This document shows, in pieces, positions 51,931 through 61,613 of a stretch of 64,000 nucleotides of DNA. Numbering within the stretch: position 1 is the first letter of the stretch; each line of letters begins with the position of its first letter. The position numbers were made by a program, and so were the translations under genes. The stretch covers positions 3,534,001-3,598,000 of the forward strand of contig NZ_CP066339.1 of the NCBI RefSeq assembly GCF_016406125.1, written 5' to 3'. The notes beneath the pieces were generated by a model. It searched no databases, was not told the DNA's origin, and saw only the letters and a program-made list of their open reading frames with translations. Origin of the DNA: Alicyclobacillus sp. SO9 (GTDB lineage: Bacteria > Bacillota > Bacilli > Alicyclobacillales > Alicyclobacillaceae).

Positions 51931-52500
51931 CTAAAACACCTTCTGCTCCTCCTGATGTTCTTTCAGCATCTCCACCGCCTCGCGGAAGCGAATGGCATGA
52001 ATCACTTCCCGCTCCCGCAAAAACTTCAGACTGTCCTGAATGTCTACGTCATCTGTGAGGTCAATAATGTGTTCATATGTGGCCCGCGCCTTTTCTTCTG
52101 CGGCAATATCTTCGTACAGGTCTGCAATCGGATCTCCCTTAGAAGCAATGTAGGTAATCGTAAAAGGATTCCCTGCTGCATTATGGTAGAACAAGGACAT
52201 ACCGTGGTTTGCGTAGTGTTCGCCGAGGCCGGCTGCCTTCAATTGATCCGGTGTCGCATCCTTCGTCAGTTTGTAGACCATGGTGGCAATCATTTCGAGG
52301 TGGGCAAATTCTTCCGTACCAATGTCTGTTAAGAGGCCAATGACTTTGTCGGGGATGGTGTAGCGTTGATTCAAATAACGCAAAGCGGCGGCCAGTTCTC
52401 CGTCTGAGCCGCCGTACTGTTCAATGAGATACTTCGCCAGTGTTGGGTCACACTTGCTGACCTTCACTGGATATTGAAGCTTTTTTTCGTACATCCACAT
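51931..52500 (-). CDS. cotJC: Spore coat protein CotJC (manganese catalase family)
   Basis: A 189-residue Mn-catalase-fold protein. Metal ligands lie in DIGTEEFAHLEMI and DIAAEEKARATYEHII, and EVIHAIRF follows. MWMYEKKLQYPVKV is the CotJC start; ATG 52500 has a GGAGG site, and the upstream frame is rejected. It may remove peroxide in the spore coat. It is separated from cotJAB by the ccdC-like gene. Confidence 0.9.
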   Translation of the reverse strand: MWMYEKKLQYPVKVSKCDPTLAKYLIEQYGGSDGELAAALRYLNQRYTIPDKVIGLLTDIGTEEFAHLEMIATMVYKLTKDATPDQLKAAGLGEHYANHGMSLFYHNAAGNPFTITYIASKGDPIADLYEDIAAEEKARATYEHIIDLTDDVDIQDSLKFLREREVIHAIRFREAVEMLKEHQEEQKVF

Positions 52501-52666
52501 TGCACAATCCTCCGTTTCGTGCCCTGCGGGCGCCATCACCAACGGCAACCAGCTGGCATGCTCACTATCCTCATCTATATTCCGACAGGACAAAGAACAG
52601 ACGTACCTCTGCGAAACGGTTTGGCGGATAGGGACAAGAATAAGCCCTCACCCTTGTGCTTTAAGC

Positions 52667-53173
52667 TTACATTTCTTCAAGCTGTCTATTGCTCGAATTG
52701 CCAACGACGTTGCGGGCCAGCTTCTGGTACTGGGCAAACATCGCGACACGCCATGGTAAAATCATGCCAAATGCTAGGATGAAGAAGAGTGATCCCGTTT
52801 GTTCCAACGTCATATACTGCTCAATATACTGGTGCAGCACCATGCGAATCACCAGCAGACCCAGCAGAATGAAAATAAACGCCTTGGAGCGCTTCATACA
52901 GACTTCGCCATTTTCCACATACATTTTGGACGTTGCAATCAATGGACCGCTGAAAAAGACGCCTACCAAGAAGGCGATGATGGCATATTGAACAGGATCG
53001 CGGGTGATTGGCGCCAAAAACATCAAAAACCCCGTGCTCATTCCAAGCGGCGGTATCAGGATTTTGCGAGCATTAGTAGGCTTGCCGCTCCCGCGCATCC
53101 GAACCACGATGATTGTTAATGCTCCTATGATAGTAACGATGGTTGCTAGTAATTCAGCCATGGAGTTTGACAT
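52667..53173 (-). CDS. CcdC-family (DUF1453) membrane protein
   Basis: About 168 residues with five membrane segments; RKILIPPLGMSTGFLMFLAPITRDP and GMILPWRVAMFAQYQKL are typical of CcdC, a protein of unknown role near cytochrome c maturation genes. ATG 53173 has GGGAG upstream. It is inserted between cotJC and cotJAB. Confidence 0.75.
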   Translation of the reverse strand: MSNSMAELLATIVTIIGALTIIVVRMRGSGKPTNARKILIPPLGMSTGFLMFLAPITRDPVQYAIIAFLVGVFFSGPLIATSKMYVENGEVCMKRSKAFIFILLGLLVIRMVLHQYIEQYMTLEQTGSLFFILAFGMILPWRVAMFAQYQKLARNVVGNSSNRQLEEM

Positions 53174-53413
53174 GACATCCCATCTCCCAGTTGTCAAAAA
53201 TATAGCGTATAAGCAGAACGGACTGCTTAACGTAAATTGTATCTCGACAATTTGTACTATCTCAGTGTAGTCCTTCTGTTCATGAAGTCAAACACAGCAG
53301 GGACCTTGTAAGAAAAAGTTCACACTCTCACATTGCTTCACGTTCCCGAAGAGCTTGTACATGTTAAGTTTGAACAGAGGCCATGCATCATCGGCTGGCT
53401 GCAACAATCAGAA

Positions 53414-53442
53414 AGGTCTCTCGATTGCTTTTCGAGAGACCT
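53414..53442 (-). terminator. Terminator after cotJAB
   Basis: Perfect 11-base arms AGGTCTCTCGA and TCGAGAGACCT downstream of cotJB on the minus strand, followed by TTTCTG. Confidence 0.7.
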
Positions 53443-53496
53443 CTTAGACGCCACTCGGCAGCGCGGTATGCAAGCTCAGCGCTCCTGTCGCTCAAC

Positions 53497-53760
53497 CTAC
53501 ACCTGCCAGGGCCACGGGCTCTCCGTCCACGCCCATCTTTGCCCCGTATGATGTGCTCCTGAGCCCGAGAGGATACCGAAACTTGCTTCAAACTGCTGTG
53601 CCAGTGTTTGCTTGCGCCTTTGAAACTGGTTGAACTGTGACAGGGCCTGTTGGTCTTCGGGGTGTGTATCCAGGTACAGCACCAAGTCGTTGACCACAAA
53701 GTCAACAGCCTGTAGTTCATGCAGTATTTGGTAAAATTCCCTAGGCATTGCTTCAGCCAT
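53497..53760 (-). CDS. cotJB: Spore coat protein CotJB
   Basis: An 87-residue protein: ILHELQAVDFVVNDLVLYLDTHPEDQQALSQFNQFQRRKQTLAQQFEASFG is the full CotJB pattern. ATG 53760 has a GGGGGTGG site and overlaps the end of cotJA. Confidence 0.9.
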   Translation of the reverse strand: MAEAMPREFYQILHELQAVDFVVNDLVLYLDTHPEDQQALSQFNQFQRRKQTLAQQFEASFGILSGSGAHHTGQRWAWTESPWPWQV

Positions 53761-53977
53761 GATGACCACCCCCTGTATGAGGCGGTCTGTAAGGACTGTA
53801 TAAATCCGGCCAGAGTGTTCCTCTTTTCAAGGCCTCCCGGGGCGGGAACTGCCGCAATCCCGTGGGTTGAACTGTAATGTATTGGTTGGGAGGAACAATG
53901 TAAGCTTTAGGGTCTCTCTGCGGGCACGGGTCAAGTGGACTGTGGTAAGCGCGATAGGTTCGCCATTGACGATCCAC
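53753..53977 (-). CDS. cotJA: Spore coat-associated protein CotJA
   Basis: A 74-residue Pro-rich protein. YHSPLDPCPQRDPKAYIVPPNQYITVQPTGLRQFPPREALKRGTLWPDLYSPY is a clear CotJA. GTG 53977 lies seven bases after AGAGGAGG; the in-frame start at 54025 has no site. First of the coat operon. Confidence 0.9.
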   Translation of the reverse strand: MDRQWRTYRAYHSPLDPCPQRDPKAYIVPPNQYITVQPTGLRQFPPREALKRGTLWPDLYSPYRPPHTGGGHHG

Positions 53978-54095
53978 AACACATCCTCCTCTAGTGAGAG
54001 TGTAAATATCAAGGAAATCTCTCACATGAGTCTATGCTGCGGAAGAGCGCGGCAGAACGAAAAGCCAGTGGTTTGGTTAGACAGTTGCTGCACAG

Positions 54096-54620
54096 TCAGT
54101 TCAAAATCAGTGCAACGACAATTCCGACGACACATCCGCCCAAGACCTCAACCGGCTTATGCCCGACGTGTTCGTTGAGTACCGGCCAATCAACCAGCCA
54201 CCACGGGGATTTTGCTACTTTCAGAGGGTGCATTCCATCTACAATTTCCTGTTTTGCACGTTCCATTTGTTCCTGTACAGGACCTCTGATATGCCTGCCT
54301 TGAAGGTCGTTCAGAAGTCGATTCAACACAGCAGCGTGGCGGCCAGTCTGCCAGCGAACTCCAGCTGCATCATACATCACGATGAACGCGATGAAAATCG
54401 CAAGTGCAAGTGCAGGATTACGGCCGCCTTCTCTCAACCAGAGTTCAGTAACCAGAGCAACCACCAAAGCTGTATGTGAACTCGGCATCCCGCCTGACTG
54501 ACGCATGCGCTGCCAGTCAATCCGGCGCAGACGGGCGATAATCAAGAGCGGCTTTAAAATTTGGGCGACAAGCATAGCAATGAGCGGACCTATCCATATA
54601 TAGGGTGAAGACTCCAGCAC
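54096..54620 (-). CDS. Divergent PAP2-family membrane protein (DUF212)
   Basis: A 174-residue membrane protein with SGGMPSSHTALVVALVTELWLREG and YDAAGVRWQTGRHAAVLNRL, the DUF212 versions of the acid phosphatase/haloperoxidase motifs; both motif His are kept. ATG-start, DUF212 length. May act on lipid phosphates; substrate unknown. Confidence 0.88.
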   Translation of the reverse strand: MLESSPYIWIGPLIAMLVAQILKPLLIIARLRRIDWQRMRQSGGMPSSHTALVVALVTELWLREGGRNPALALAIFIAFIVMYDAAGVRWQTGRHAAVLNRLLNDLQGRHIRGPVQEQMERAKQEIVDGMHPLKVAKSPWWLVDWPVLNEHVGHKPVEVLGGCVVGIVVALILN

Positions 54621-54703
54621 ACTTACTGCTCCTTTCCTGCTGAGATTCTACCATCTCAAAGCTATTATACCGCGATGGACAAGTATTCGCTCAAGGTCCA
54701 GTA

Positions 54704-55975
54704 CTATCCGATGCGCCCTTTATTTAAATCTACCTTTTCTTCAACTTCACGCTGCCGAAACAAACGCTGCAACGGAGCGAAACCGTAAAAAAACGACATA
54801 AAGATGAGAATGAACGCGGCCAGGTAGAACGGTGCAGAGGGAGCGAGCCAGGTCCACAGCTGTCCGCCGAGAAACGGTCCGAGAGCCATTCCAAGGCCCT
54901 CAACAGTCATAAAAATACCCCACATCACTGCACGCCTTCGCTGTGACACACTGTTGGCAATGACGGAATTCCAGCTAGGTAAAATGAGCGCGTACGCAGC
55001 ACCTAGTACAATAACAGCAAGGGCCACATGTATCAACGTATGCAAATGTACAAGAACGAGTATGGTGCAGGCGGCTAGGACAAAACCTGACAGAAGAAAT
55101 GCCTTGTACCCAAGTCTGTCAATCATTCGACCAAGAGGAATCTGCAACAATACCGTCGCAGTTCCCCCCAGGAGCAGGAGATAGCTGTAGGTTTGCCCAG
55201 ACAACCCCAATTGATATCGTACGTACAGGACAAACACAGGCAAGAGCAATCCGAGAGCAAAAGTCTGAACGAACATCCCGGGAAATAAGAGCCGCAAATC
55301 GCGGGCTTCTGCAACAATTGTATGTATACTCAGTCGATTGGCAGTGCTGCTGCCTTCACCTGCTTTTTCTTCACGACTTCTGATTTTTGGTCGGCTCATT
55401 GTAATCATCGCAATCAGGGCTGCTGCCACCCACACCAAGAGAAGAACCGTAAACCCGGCTCGGACATGGTTTCCCAACAACCAGGCCATACTGACTGTGC
55501 CGATGCCGACACCGACAAGCCAGGCCGAAAACACAGACCCCATGGCCGTTGCATGAGAACCCTGAGGAAGACCTGACGTAACCCGAGAGATAACAACGGG
55601 CCACACGGTTGCCATGCCTGTACCGAACAGAGCGGAACCTATAATTAACGGCATTGCAGCCTGTGCGCGTACGACTGACCACAGGCCAATCCAGCCGAGT
55701 CCTAAAGCAATCAGCAGCACATTGCGTTGCCCGAATTTGTCAGTCAGCCAACCTGCTGGACCGCGAAGAGCAGTATCAACCGCGTAGTGAGCTGCCAAAG
55801 CGTAACCAACAATGGAAGGAGAAAGACCTAGCACACCACGGACGTAAATTGGTAAGATAAAAAAGAGCAGTGCTCCTCGGACGAATTCTGAAAGTCCAAG
55901 GATGAACAAGGACGATAGCCGCATTGGTGTAAAGATCTTTGCACTACTGTGCGCTGTGCTGATTCTTCCCGTCAC
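54704..55975 (-). CDS. Major facilitator superfamily transporter
   Basis: About 423 residues and twelve membrane segments, with the A-like motif GPAGWLTDKFGQRNVLL and its second-half copy GRMIDRLGYKAFLL. GTG 55975 lies six bases after TTAGGAGG; the longer frame to 56161 overlaps the divergent dedA gene and is rejected. Substrate unknown, perhaps a drug or metabolite efflux. Confidence 0.85.
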   Translation of the reverse strand: MTGRISTAHSSAKIFTPMRLSSLFILGLSEFVRGALLFFILPIYVRGVLGLSPSIVGYALAAHYAVDTALRGPAGWLTDKFGQRNVLLIALGLGWIGLWSVVRAQAAMPLIIGSALFGTGMATVWPVVISRVTSGLPQGSHATAMGSVFSAWLVGVGIGTVSMAWLLGNHVRAGFTVLLLVWVAAALIAMITMSRPKIRSREEKAGEGSSTANRLSIHTIVAEARDLRLLFPGMFVQTFALGLLLPVFVLYVRYQLGLSGQTYSYLLLLGGTATVLLQIPLGRMIDRLGYKAFLLSGFVLAACTILVLVHLHTLIHVALAVIVLGAAYALILPSWNSVIANSVSQRRRAVMWGIFMTVEGLGMALGPFLGGQLWTWLAPSAPFYLAAFILIFMSFFYGFAPLQRLFRQREVEEKVDLNKGRIG

Positions 55976-56014
55976 TGTCTGCCTCCTAACTACAATTACA
56001 AAGGAGTACGAGCC

Positions 56015-56776
56015 GTGCACTTGATTAATCATCTGATTCAAAACTGGGGATACTGGGGACTCGTCGGGGGCATGGCGCTGGAATACTCCATTATTATTCC
56101 TGTACCTGCCGAAACAACCCTCACCGCAACCGGTATACTGTATCAACAACATACTTACCACTTCAAACTGATATGGCTCGTAACTGCCGCTTCCATGGGC
56201 ACCTTCTCAGGTGCCATGATAGCATATTTTATTGGTCGAGCCTTAGGTCGACCGTTTTTGGAGCGTTTTGGCAAGTATGTTCGTTTGACACCAGCACGAA
56301 TTGACAAAGCCGAACAGACATTCCAGAAATATACGATTCCCACATTGGCAATTTCGCGTTACATCGCATTTGTTCGAATTTTTGTGCCTTATATTGCCGG
56401 CATCAATCGCATTCGATTAAGAATTTTTGCGCCAGTGATTTTAATTGCGTCCATCTTCTGGACTACCACTTTCATTCTTGCTGGTTCCGTCATTGACAGA
56501 GCGATTATGCAAGTCATTCACCATTGGAAGTCAGAAGTGATTCCTGCCGTTCTAATTCTTATCGTGCTTGGCGGTACATATTGGTGGTTCCACCGCTGGA
56601 TGCACCACAAAATGAACGCTCAACTGGATGGCCAAGACGACAGCAGCCAAAACGACAGCAGCAAAGACGACAGCATCAGCAGCGCTAACATCAGCGACGA
56701 CGACGGCAACAGCAATGTCCCTGAATCCGACAAGGATACGTCCGAGCTAAAAGCTGAATCTCAGGACCTTCCATAA
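56015..56776 (+). CDS. DedA-family membrane protein
   Basis: A 253-residue DedA/SNARE-associated protein with four to six membrane segments; GRALGRPFLERFGKYVRLTPARIDKAEQTFQKY and SRYIAFVRIFVPYIAGINRIRL are the family core, which flips or moves lipids across the membrane. The last 45 residues are Asp/Ser-rich and have no family match. GTG 56015 has an AAAGGAG site eight bases upstream. Confidence 0.88.
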   Translation: MHLINHLIQNWGYWGLVGGMALEYSIIIPVPAETTLTATGILYQQHTYHFKLIWLVTAASMGTFSGAMIAYFIGRALGRPFLERFGKYVRLTPARIDKAEQTFQKYTIPTLAISRYIAFVRIFVPYIAGINRIRLRIFAPVILIASIFWTTTFILAGSVIDRAIMQVIHHWKSEVIPAVLILIVLGGTYWWFHRWMHHKMNAQLDGQDDSSQNDSSKDDSISSANISDDDGNSNVPESDKDTSELKAESQDLP

Positions 56777-56803
56777 ACACAAAAAATCGGCAAAGACGCG
56801 CGG

Positions 56804-56869
56804 CACAGCGGACCTCATGCATGTTCAGTTTCTGCTGAACAGGAAGGAGCTTCCGGCTGGGCCGCTGTG
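56804..56869. other. Structured element with a three-way-junction fold
   Basis: Outer arms CACAGCGG (56804-56811) and CCGCTGTG (56862-56869) enclose two perfect hairpins, GTTCAG/CTGAAC (56823-56840) and GGAAG/CTTCC (56842-56854). On the minus strand, a TTTTTT run follows 17 bases later, so it may end the methylase transcript. A role as a small RNA part cannot be told. Confidence 0.5.
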
Positions 56870-56905
56870 TCCACCCGGTTGTCCGCAATGCCCGCAACTT
56901 ATCCG

Positions 56906-57688
56906 TTATCGGTTTAGCCTTTGACGGAGCATTTCATACATCAGGATGGAGCCGGCCATGGCTGCATTCAGGCTTTCTGCCTGACCTGCCATAGGGATTT
57001 GAACTGTGTCGTCTGAAGCCTCAATCAGCTTCTCCGATACCCCAGTTGCCTCACTCCCGATAATCAGCAGTGTGGGCTTCGTAAAATCCGCCACATAACA
57101 GTGATTGGCTCCTACCGCCTGGGTGCTGATAACCTGTCCGTCAGGCCATGTCTCAGACCAAGTATGAATATACGGCAGAGCATCGATAGCCTGGACACGT
57201 AAGTGAAACAGTCCTCCCATCGTAGAGCGAACCACCTTGGGTGCAAAGGGATCGACCGTTCCAGTAGTGCACACAACTTCTTCCAAGCCAAAGGCTTCGG
57301 CCGCGCGCAGCAGTGTACCTGCGTTCCCGGGGTCTTGGACTTCATCCAAAAGAAGTACATGTTCCGGGTAAGCGGGCGAGGTTGGCGGCAAAGCCGCAAT
57401 CACGATAACACCTTGAGGAGTCACAGTGTCTGATACCGCAGCAAAGGCTGCCGGGGACATCTCCACTATTACAGTATTTCTTTCTTTGGCTCGTGTCAAA
57501 ATCCTCTCGGGCACTTCATCCGTCCCGACATCCCACAACAGATACACCGGTTCCCAGCTTGACTGAAGCAGTTCCTCCACGAGGCGCAATCCCTCTACCA
57601 GAAACAGCTGCTGTTCCTTGCGACCCTTCTTATTCTTCAACTTACGCCATTTTCTGACCTTCTCGTTGGCAGGCGATTCGATAAACAT
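56906..57688 (-). CDS. SpoU-family RNA 2'-O-methyltransferase
   Basis: A 260-residue SPOUT methylase. The N-terminal RNA-binding domain (NEKVRKWRKLKNKKGRKEQQLFLVEGLRLVEELL) and the knotted domain with LDEVQDPGNAGTLLRAAEAFG, LIIGSEATGVSE and IPMAGQAESLNAAMAGSILMYE, i.e. motifs 1-3, are complete. It likely methylates 23S rRNA (RlmB-type) or tRNA. Same type of gene lies near these translation genes in Bacillus. Confidence 0.9.
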   Translation of the reverse strand: MFIESPANEKVRKWRKLKNKKGRKEQQLFLVEGLRLVEELLQSSWEPVYLLWDVGTDEVPERILTRAKERNTVIVEMSPAAFAAVSDTVTPQGVIVIAALPPTSPAYPEHVLLLDEVQDPGNAGTLLRAAEAFGLEEVVCTTGTVDPFAPKVVRSTMGGLFHLRVQAIDALPYIHTWSETWPDGQVISTQAVGANHCYVADFTKPTLLIIGSEATGVSEKLIEASDDTVQIPMAGQAESLNAAMAGSILMYEMLRQRLNR

Positions 57689-57706
57689 GGTTCACCTCAG
57701 GAAAAG

Positions 57707-57733
57707 TCCCGGCCGCCTGTGGCGACCGGGACA
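57707..57733 (-). terminator. Terminator after rplT
   Basis: Minus-strand arms GTCCCGG and CCGGGAC with inner CGCC/GGCG, followed by TTTTCC. Confidence 0.8.
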
Positions 57734-57749
57734 CCCATTTATATTGTTG

Positions 57750-58109
57750 TTATGCTTCAAGCTTTTGTTTTGCAACAGAAGCCAGTTCACTAAACGCTTT
57801 TCCGTCTGCAACTGCCAAGTCCGCCAACATCTTACGGTTTACCTCAACTCCCGCAAGCTTCAGTCCATGCATGAACTTGCTGTATGACAAGCCGTTCATC
57901 CGTGCAGCTGCATTGATTCGTTGAATCCACAGTCTGCGGAAATCGCGCTTGCGAACGCGCCTGTCTCGGTATGCGTATTGGTAGGACTTCATAACCTGCT
58001 GCTTCGCTGTTCTAAACAGACGATGCTTTGATCCGCGGTAACCTCTTGCAAGCTTTAATATCTTTTTATGTCGACGGCGAGTCACCATGCCGCTTTTCAC
58101 ACGTGCCAT
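57750..58109 (-). CDS. rplT: Ribosomal protein L20
   Basis: A 119-residue L20 (start [40 protein letters not shown]). It binds 23S rRNA early in 50S assembly and represses its own operon in Bacillus. Third gene of infC-rpmI-rplT. Confidence 0.98.
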   Translation of the reverse strand: MARVKSGMVTRRRHKKILKLARGYRGSKHRLFRTAKQQVMKSYQYAYRDRRVRKRDFRRLWIQRINAAARMNGLSYSKFMHGLKLAGVEVNRKMLADLAVADGKAFSELASVAKQKLEA

Positions 58110-58148
58110 GTCTAAGTTCCTCCTTTATTACATCAAGCCATTGTTGCA

Positions 58149-58337
58149 TCAAATCATGTGTTTAATGCGGCGATAATCGCTAGCCGAAATTACTGTGGTA
58201 CCGCTCAAGCGGCGCTTACGCTTGGAGCTCTTGTGTTCTGATTTATGATAAGCGAAAGCATGTGCGCGCTTTAATTTCCCTGAAGCGGTTTTCTTCAAAC
58301 GCTTCTTCGTACCGCTGTGCGTCTTCATTTTCGACAT
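58149..58337 (-). CDS. rpmI: Ribosomal protein L35
   Basis: A 62-residue basic protein (SKMKTHSGTKKRLKKTASGKLKRAHAFA, ending SDYRRIKHMI). ATG 58337 has a GGAGG site; longer frames are rejected. Between infC and rplT. Confidence 0.97.
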   Translation of the reverse strand: MSKMKTHSGTKKRLKKTASGKLKRAHAFAYHKSEHKSSKRKRRLSGTTVISASDYRRIKHMI

Positions 58338-58452
58338 TTTGGCATCCTCCATTTCTATAGTTGCGCGTCTCCTCAATAACCTGGATGCACAGGCGAACTA
58401 GGCGCAAACCGTACAAACAGGTCACAGTGACTGGGTCAAGGTGCAGCCGGAA

Positions 58453-58974
58453 TCAGGACGTCGTCTGTTTTGGCGCCAAAATCATAATCATCTGTCGGCC
58501 TTCCAACTTTGGCATCCGCTCAACAATGGCATCTTCTTTCAAAGCCACGGCGAGCTTCATCAGCAACTGCTGTCCGAGGGAGGAGTGCGTGATTTCACGA
58601 CCGCGGAACCGGACTGAAACTTTCACTTTACTCCCTTCACCGAGGAACTTTATCACGTTTTTCATTTTCACGTTGTAGTCGTGTTCCTCGATATTCGGTG
58701 TCATCCGCACTTCCTTGAGTGTGATGACTTTTTGATTCTTGCGCGCTTCCTTCTCTTTCTTGCTCTGTTCATACTTGAATTTTCCGTAGTCCATAATGCG
58801 GCACACAGGCGGTTTCGCATTTGGAGCTACATTGACCAAGTCGAGATTTTGCTCTTCGGCTTTCCTGCGCGCGTCACGAATATTCATGATTCCCAACTGA
58901 CCACCGTCTTCATCGATGACACGGACTTCGCGAGCGCGAATCGTATCATTGACTTGAAACCCGTCCTTGCTAAT
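58453..58974 (-). CDS. infC: Translation initiation factor IF-3
   Basis: A 173-residue IF-3. The N-terminal part ISKDGFQVNDTIRAREVRVIDEDGGQLGIM lies upstream of the first ATG (58896), so the real start is ATT 58974, with GGAGGTGA six bases upstream. Use of AUU is the well-known IF-3 device for autoregulation, since IF-3 discriminates against that codon. The C-terminal domain (KVITLKEVRMTPNIEEHDYNVKMKN) is complete. Confidence 0.97.
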   Translation of the reverse strand: MSKDGFQVNDTIRAREVRVIDEDGGQLGIMNIRDARRKAEEQNLDLVNVAPNAKPPVCRIMDYGKFKYEQSKKEKEARKNQKVITLKEVRMTPNIEEHDYNVKMKNVIKFLGEGSKVKVSVRFRGREITHSSLGQQLLMKLAVALKEDAIVERMPKLEGRQMIMILAPKQTTS

Positions 58975-59033
58975 ATGCTGTCACCTCCGAAAGATTCTCT
59001 CACTGACGCTTATCGTTACTTGACAGAAACGAA

Positions 59034-59058
59034 GAGGCGCGGGCAAATCCCGCGCCTC
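59034..59058 (-). terminator. Leader hairpin of infC-rpmI-rplT (possible L20 leader attenuator)
   Basis: A minus-strand hairpin with ten-base arms GAGGCGCGGG and CCCGCGCCTC, followed by TTCGTTTCTG, about 60 bases ahead of infC. In Bacillus, L20 binding at this leader stops transcription. The hairpin is clear; the L20-binding fold was not checked. Confidence 0.6.
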
Positions 59059-59229
59059 CACAACCATTTCAAGTACGGTCCCAAAATGGTGAATGGTCTA
59101 TAATACGATAACCCGTCGGCATGAGCCCACAAGGTGAGAAGCGGGATGCTTCTTCTTGCACCGATCTAAAATTTGTGAGTGAGTCATAGATAAGTTTAGA
59201 TCAAAAGTCATGCTGCAGTCAACCTTGAC

Positions 59230-61173
59230 TTACTGCACTAATAACTCCTTGTTCACCACTTCTCGATGCAACACCTCGCTGAACTGCTGCAGAGACATCT
59301 GCCCCAGGTCTCCTTTTCCGTACTTGCGAGCACTGACCAAACCGCCTTCGCGCTCGCGTTGGCCTACAACCAACGTATAAGGTACCTTGTGAACTTGCGC
59401 ATCGCGAATCTTGTACCCGATTTTTTCCGGGCGAATGTCCGCTTCAGCACGAAATCCGGACTCACGAAGCCGGTCGACTACTTCCTCTGCGTAGGCTTCA
59501 AACTCTTCTGCCACAGTTGCTACGCGGACTTGGGTAGGAGCGAGCCACGCCGGAAACGCCCCCTTGTACTGTTCCAAGAGGAAGGCAACAAACCGCTCCA
59601 TGGTACCCACTACCCCGCGGTGAATGACAACCGGGCGGTGGGGCTTGCCGTCTTCGCCAATGTAGGTCAGGTCAAAGCGGTTTGGCAAATGGAAGTCCAG
59701 TTGAACAGTCGACAAAGTTTCGTCTTTGCCCAGTGCCGTGCGCACCTGCACATCAAGCTTTGGTCCGTAGAAGGCCGCTTCCCCGGGTGCTTCGACGTAC
59801 TCGAGTCCCATCTCATCCATGGTTTCTTTCAGCATCTTCTGCGCAAGTTCCCACATTTCATCGTTTTGCACATACTTCTCTTTATCCGTTTTGTCACGGT
59901 ACGACAACCGGTGGTAGTAATCATCAATGCCGAAGTCCTTGTACACCTGCTCAATCAGCTGCACAACTTTGCGAAACTCGCTTTTAATCTGATCGGGACG
60001 CAAAAATAGGTGAGCATCGTTCAAAGTCATGGCACGCACCCGTTGCAGCCCGGCCAAAGCACCAGACATTTCATAGCGGTGCATCATGCCAAGTTCGGCA
60101 ATCCGCAGCGGCAAATCACGGTAACTGTGCATCTCATTGCCGTAAATCATCATATGGTGCGGACAGTTCATTGGACGCAGGACCAGTTCCTCGTTATCCA
60201 TCTGCATCGGAGGATACATGTCTTCATGGTAGTGCTCCCAGTGCCCGGAAATCTTGTACAACTCAACGTTGGCTAGGTGGGGAGTGTACACGTGATGGTA
60301 CCCCCGCTTCTCCTCCAAGTCCACGATGTAGCGCTCAATGGTTCTGCGAATCTTTGCTCCGTTTGGCAGCCACAACGGGAGTCCTTGTCCAACTTCTGGC
60401 GACAACATGAAAATGCCCAGTTCCTTGCCAAGCTTCCGGTGATCCCGTTCCTTAGCCTCTTCCAGCAACCGCAGATACTCATCAAGTTGCGGGGACTTGG
60501 CAAATGCCACCGCATACACCCGGGTCAGCATCTCTCGGTCGGAATCCCCGCGCCAATAGGCACCTGCCAGAGACATCAGCTTAAACACCTTGATTCTGCC
60601 TGTGGACGGTAAGTGCGGTCCTCGGCACAGGTCGATAAATTCGCCCTGTTGATACACAGTAATGGTTTCGGACGCAGGCAGATCGTTGATGATTTCCACT
60701 TTGAAGCGGTCATCCCGTTCGCGGAACATTTCCAGAGCCTCGTCCCGTGTCAGCACCCGCCGCTCCACAGGGTAGTCTTCCTTCACAATCTTCTTCATCT
60801 CAGCCTCAATGGCGGGGAAGTCTTCCGAGGAAAAATCGTGATCGGCGAAATCGTAATAAAAGCCGTTATCAATGACAGGACCAATGGCAAACTTGGTTCC
60901 AGGATACAGCCGTGCTACAGCCTGGGCCATGACATGCGCACAGGTGTGGCGCATCACATCGACGCCTTCTGGGTCCTTCAAGGTGAGCAGTTCAAGTTCA
61001 ACGTCTGATTCCAGAACGCGGTTCAAATCCACCACCTTGCCGTCTGCTTTTGCCGCCACTGCATCCTTAGCCAATCTCGGGCCAATCGCTGCTGCTACAT
61101 CGTAAAAAGTAGTGCCTTCAGGAAAACTCTTTACGGTTCCGTCTTTGAGTCGAACACTTCTATTCTCAGCCAC
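59230..61173 (-). CDS. thrS: Threonyl-tRNA synthetase
   Basis: A 647-residue class II synthetase with TGS domain (residues 1-65), editing domain with [17 protein letters not shown], catalytic core with [10 protein letters not shown] and motif 2 [17 protein letters not shown], and a C-terminal anticodon-binding domain. GTG 61173 has an AGGAG site. A Thr T-box leader lies upstream. Confidence 0.98.
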   Translation of the reverse strand: MAENRSVRLKDGTVKSFPEGTTFYDVAAAIGPRLAKDAVAAKADGKVVDLNRVLESDVELELLTLKDPEGVDVMRHTCAHVMAQAVARLYPGTKFAIGPVIDNGFYYDFADHDFSSEDFPAIEAEMKKIVKEDYPVERRVLTRDEALEMFRERDDRFKVEIINDLPASETITVYQQGEFIDLCRGPHLPSTGRIKVFKLMSLAGAYWRGDSDREMLTRVYAVAFAKSPQLDEYLRLLEEAKERDHRKLGKELGIFMLSPEVGQGLPLWLPNGAKIRRTIERYIVDLEEKRGYHHVYTPHLANVELYKISGHWEHYHEDMYPPMQMDNEELVLRPMNCPHHMMIYGNEMHSYRDLPLRIAELGMMHRYEMSGALAGLQRVRAMTLNDAHLFLRPDQIKSEFRKVVQLIEQVYKDFGIDDYYHRLSYRDKTDKEKYVQNDEMWELAQKMLKETMDEMGLEYVEAPGEAAFYGPKLDVQVRTALGKDETLSTVQLDFHLPNRFDLTYIGEDGKPHRPVVIHRGVVGTMERFVAFLLEQYKGAFPAWLAPTQVRVATVAEEFEAYAEEVVDRLRESGFRAEADIRPEKIGYKIRDAQVHKVPYTLVVGQREREGGLVSARKYGKGDLGQMSLQQFSEVLHREVVNKELLVQ

Positions 61174-61250
61174 TCTTCATCACTCCTGTATTTGTGTATC
61201 TGTCAGTCCGCAGCACAAGGTCTACTCCCGCGGTTACAGCCAAGAACAAA

Positions 61251-61530
61251 TAAAAAAACGCCCCCGCCCCGATGTTGTTCATCAGGACGAGAACGTTGTT
61301 CCCGTGGTTCCACCCAACTTCGACTGTGACTGCTGTCCGGCTGTTGTTGTTGTTCCGCTTACGCGTCAGCCGTCAGCTTACAGTCCTCATTTTGCGTATA
61401 ACGTACGCCCCGAGACTCGTTTCACAGCGCTCTGCTGATTCCCGGTCCAGCTTGGAAAGTGGTGTCCGATACGTTAGAGGATGGGGAGGCTTTCAGCCAA
61501 GGCACTCCTTCTCTTGTCACCGTGAACGTT
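61251..61530 (-). promoter_or_regulatory. T-box riboswitch leader of thrS (threonine specifier ACC)
   Basis: On the minus strand the T-box bulge TGGAACCACGG (61312-61302) is followed by a terminator hairpin (arms CGTTCTCGTCCTGATG and CATCGGGGCGGGGGCG, 61296-61259) and TTTTTTT. A specifier candidate ACC (61463-61461, in GGACACCACTTTCC) codes for Thr, like the gene. Exact Stem I limits are approximate. Confidence 0.85.
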
Positions 61531-61576
61531 CGGCGCATCTTTCCGCATTGCCAAGTATGTCGAAATTTTGTATAAG

Positions 61577-61605
61577 ATTCTACCCATCCGCCCCGCGAAA
61601 GTCAA
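61577..61605 (-). promoter_or_regulatory. Sigma-A promoter of thrS
   Basis: Minus-strand TTGACT (61605-61600), 17 bases, TAGAAT (61582-61577), right after the ytxC stop and before the T-box. Confidence 0.7.
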
Positions 61606-61613
61606 GGCCAACT

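Noticed and set aside
59266-60009. 247-codon open frame on the plus strand opposite thrS
   Set aside because: It lies entirely antisense to a clear, conserved thrS and has no recognisable domain or ribosome site.
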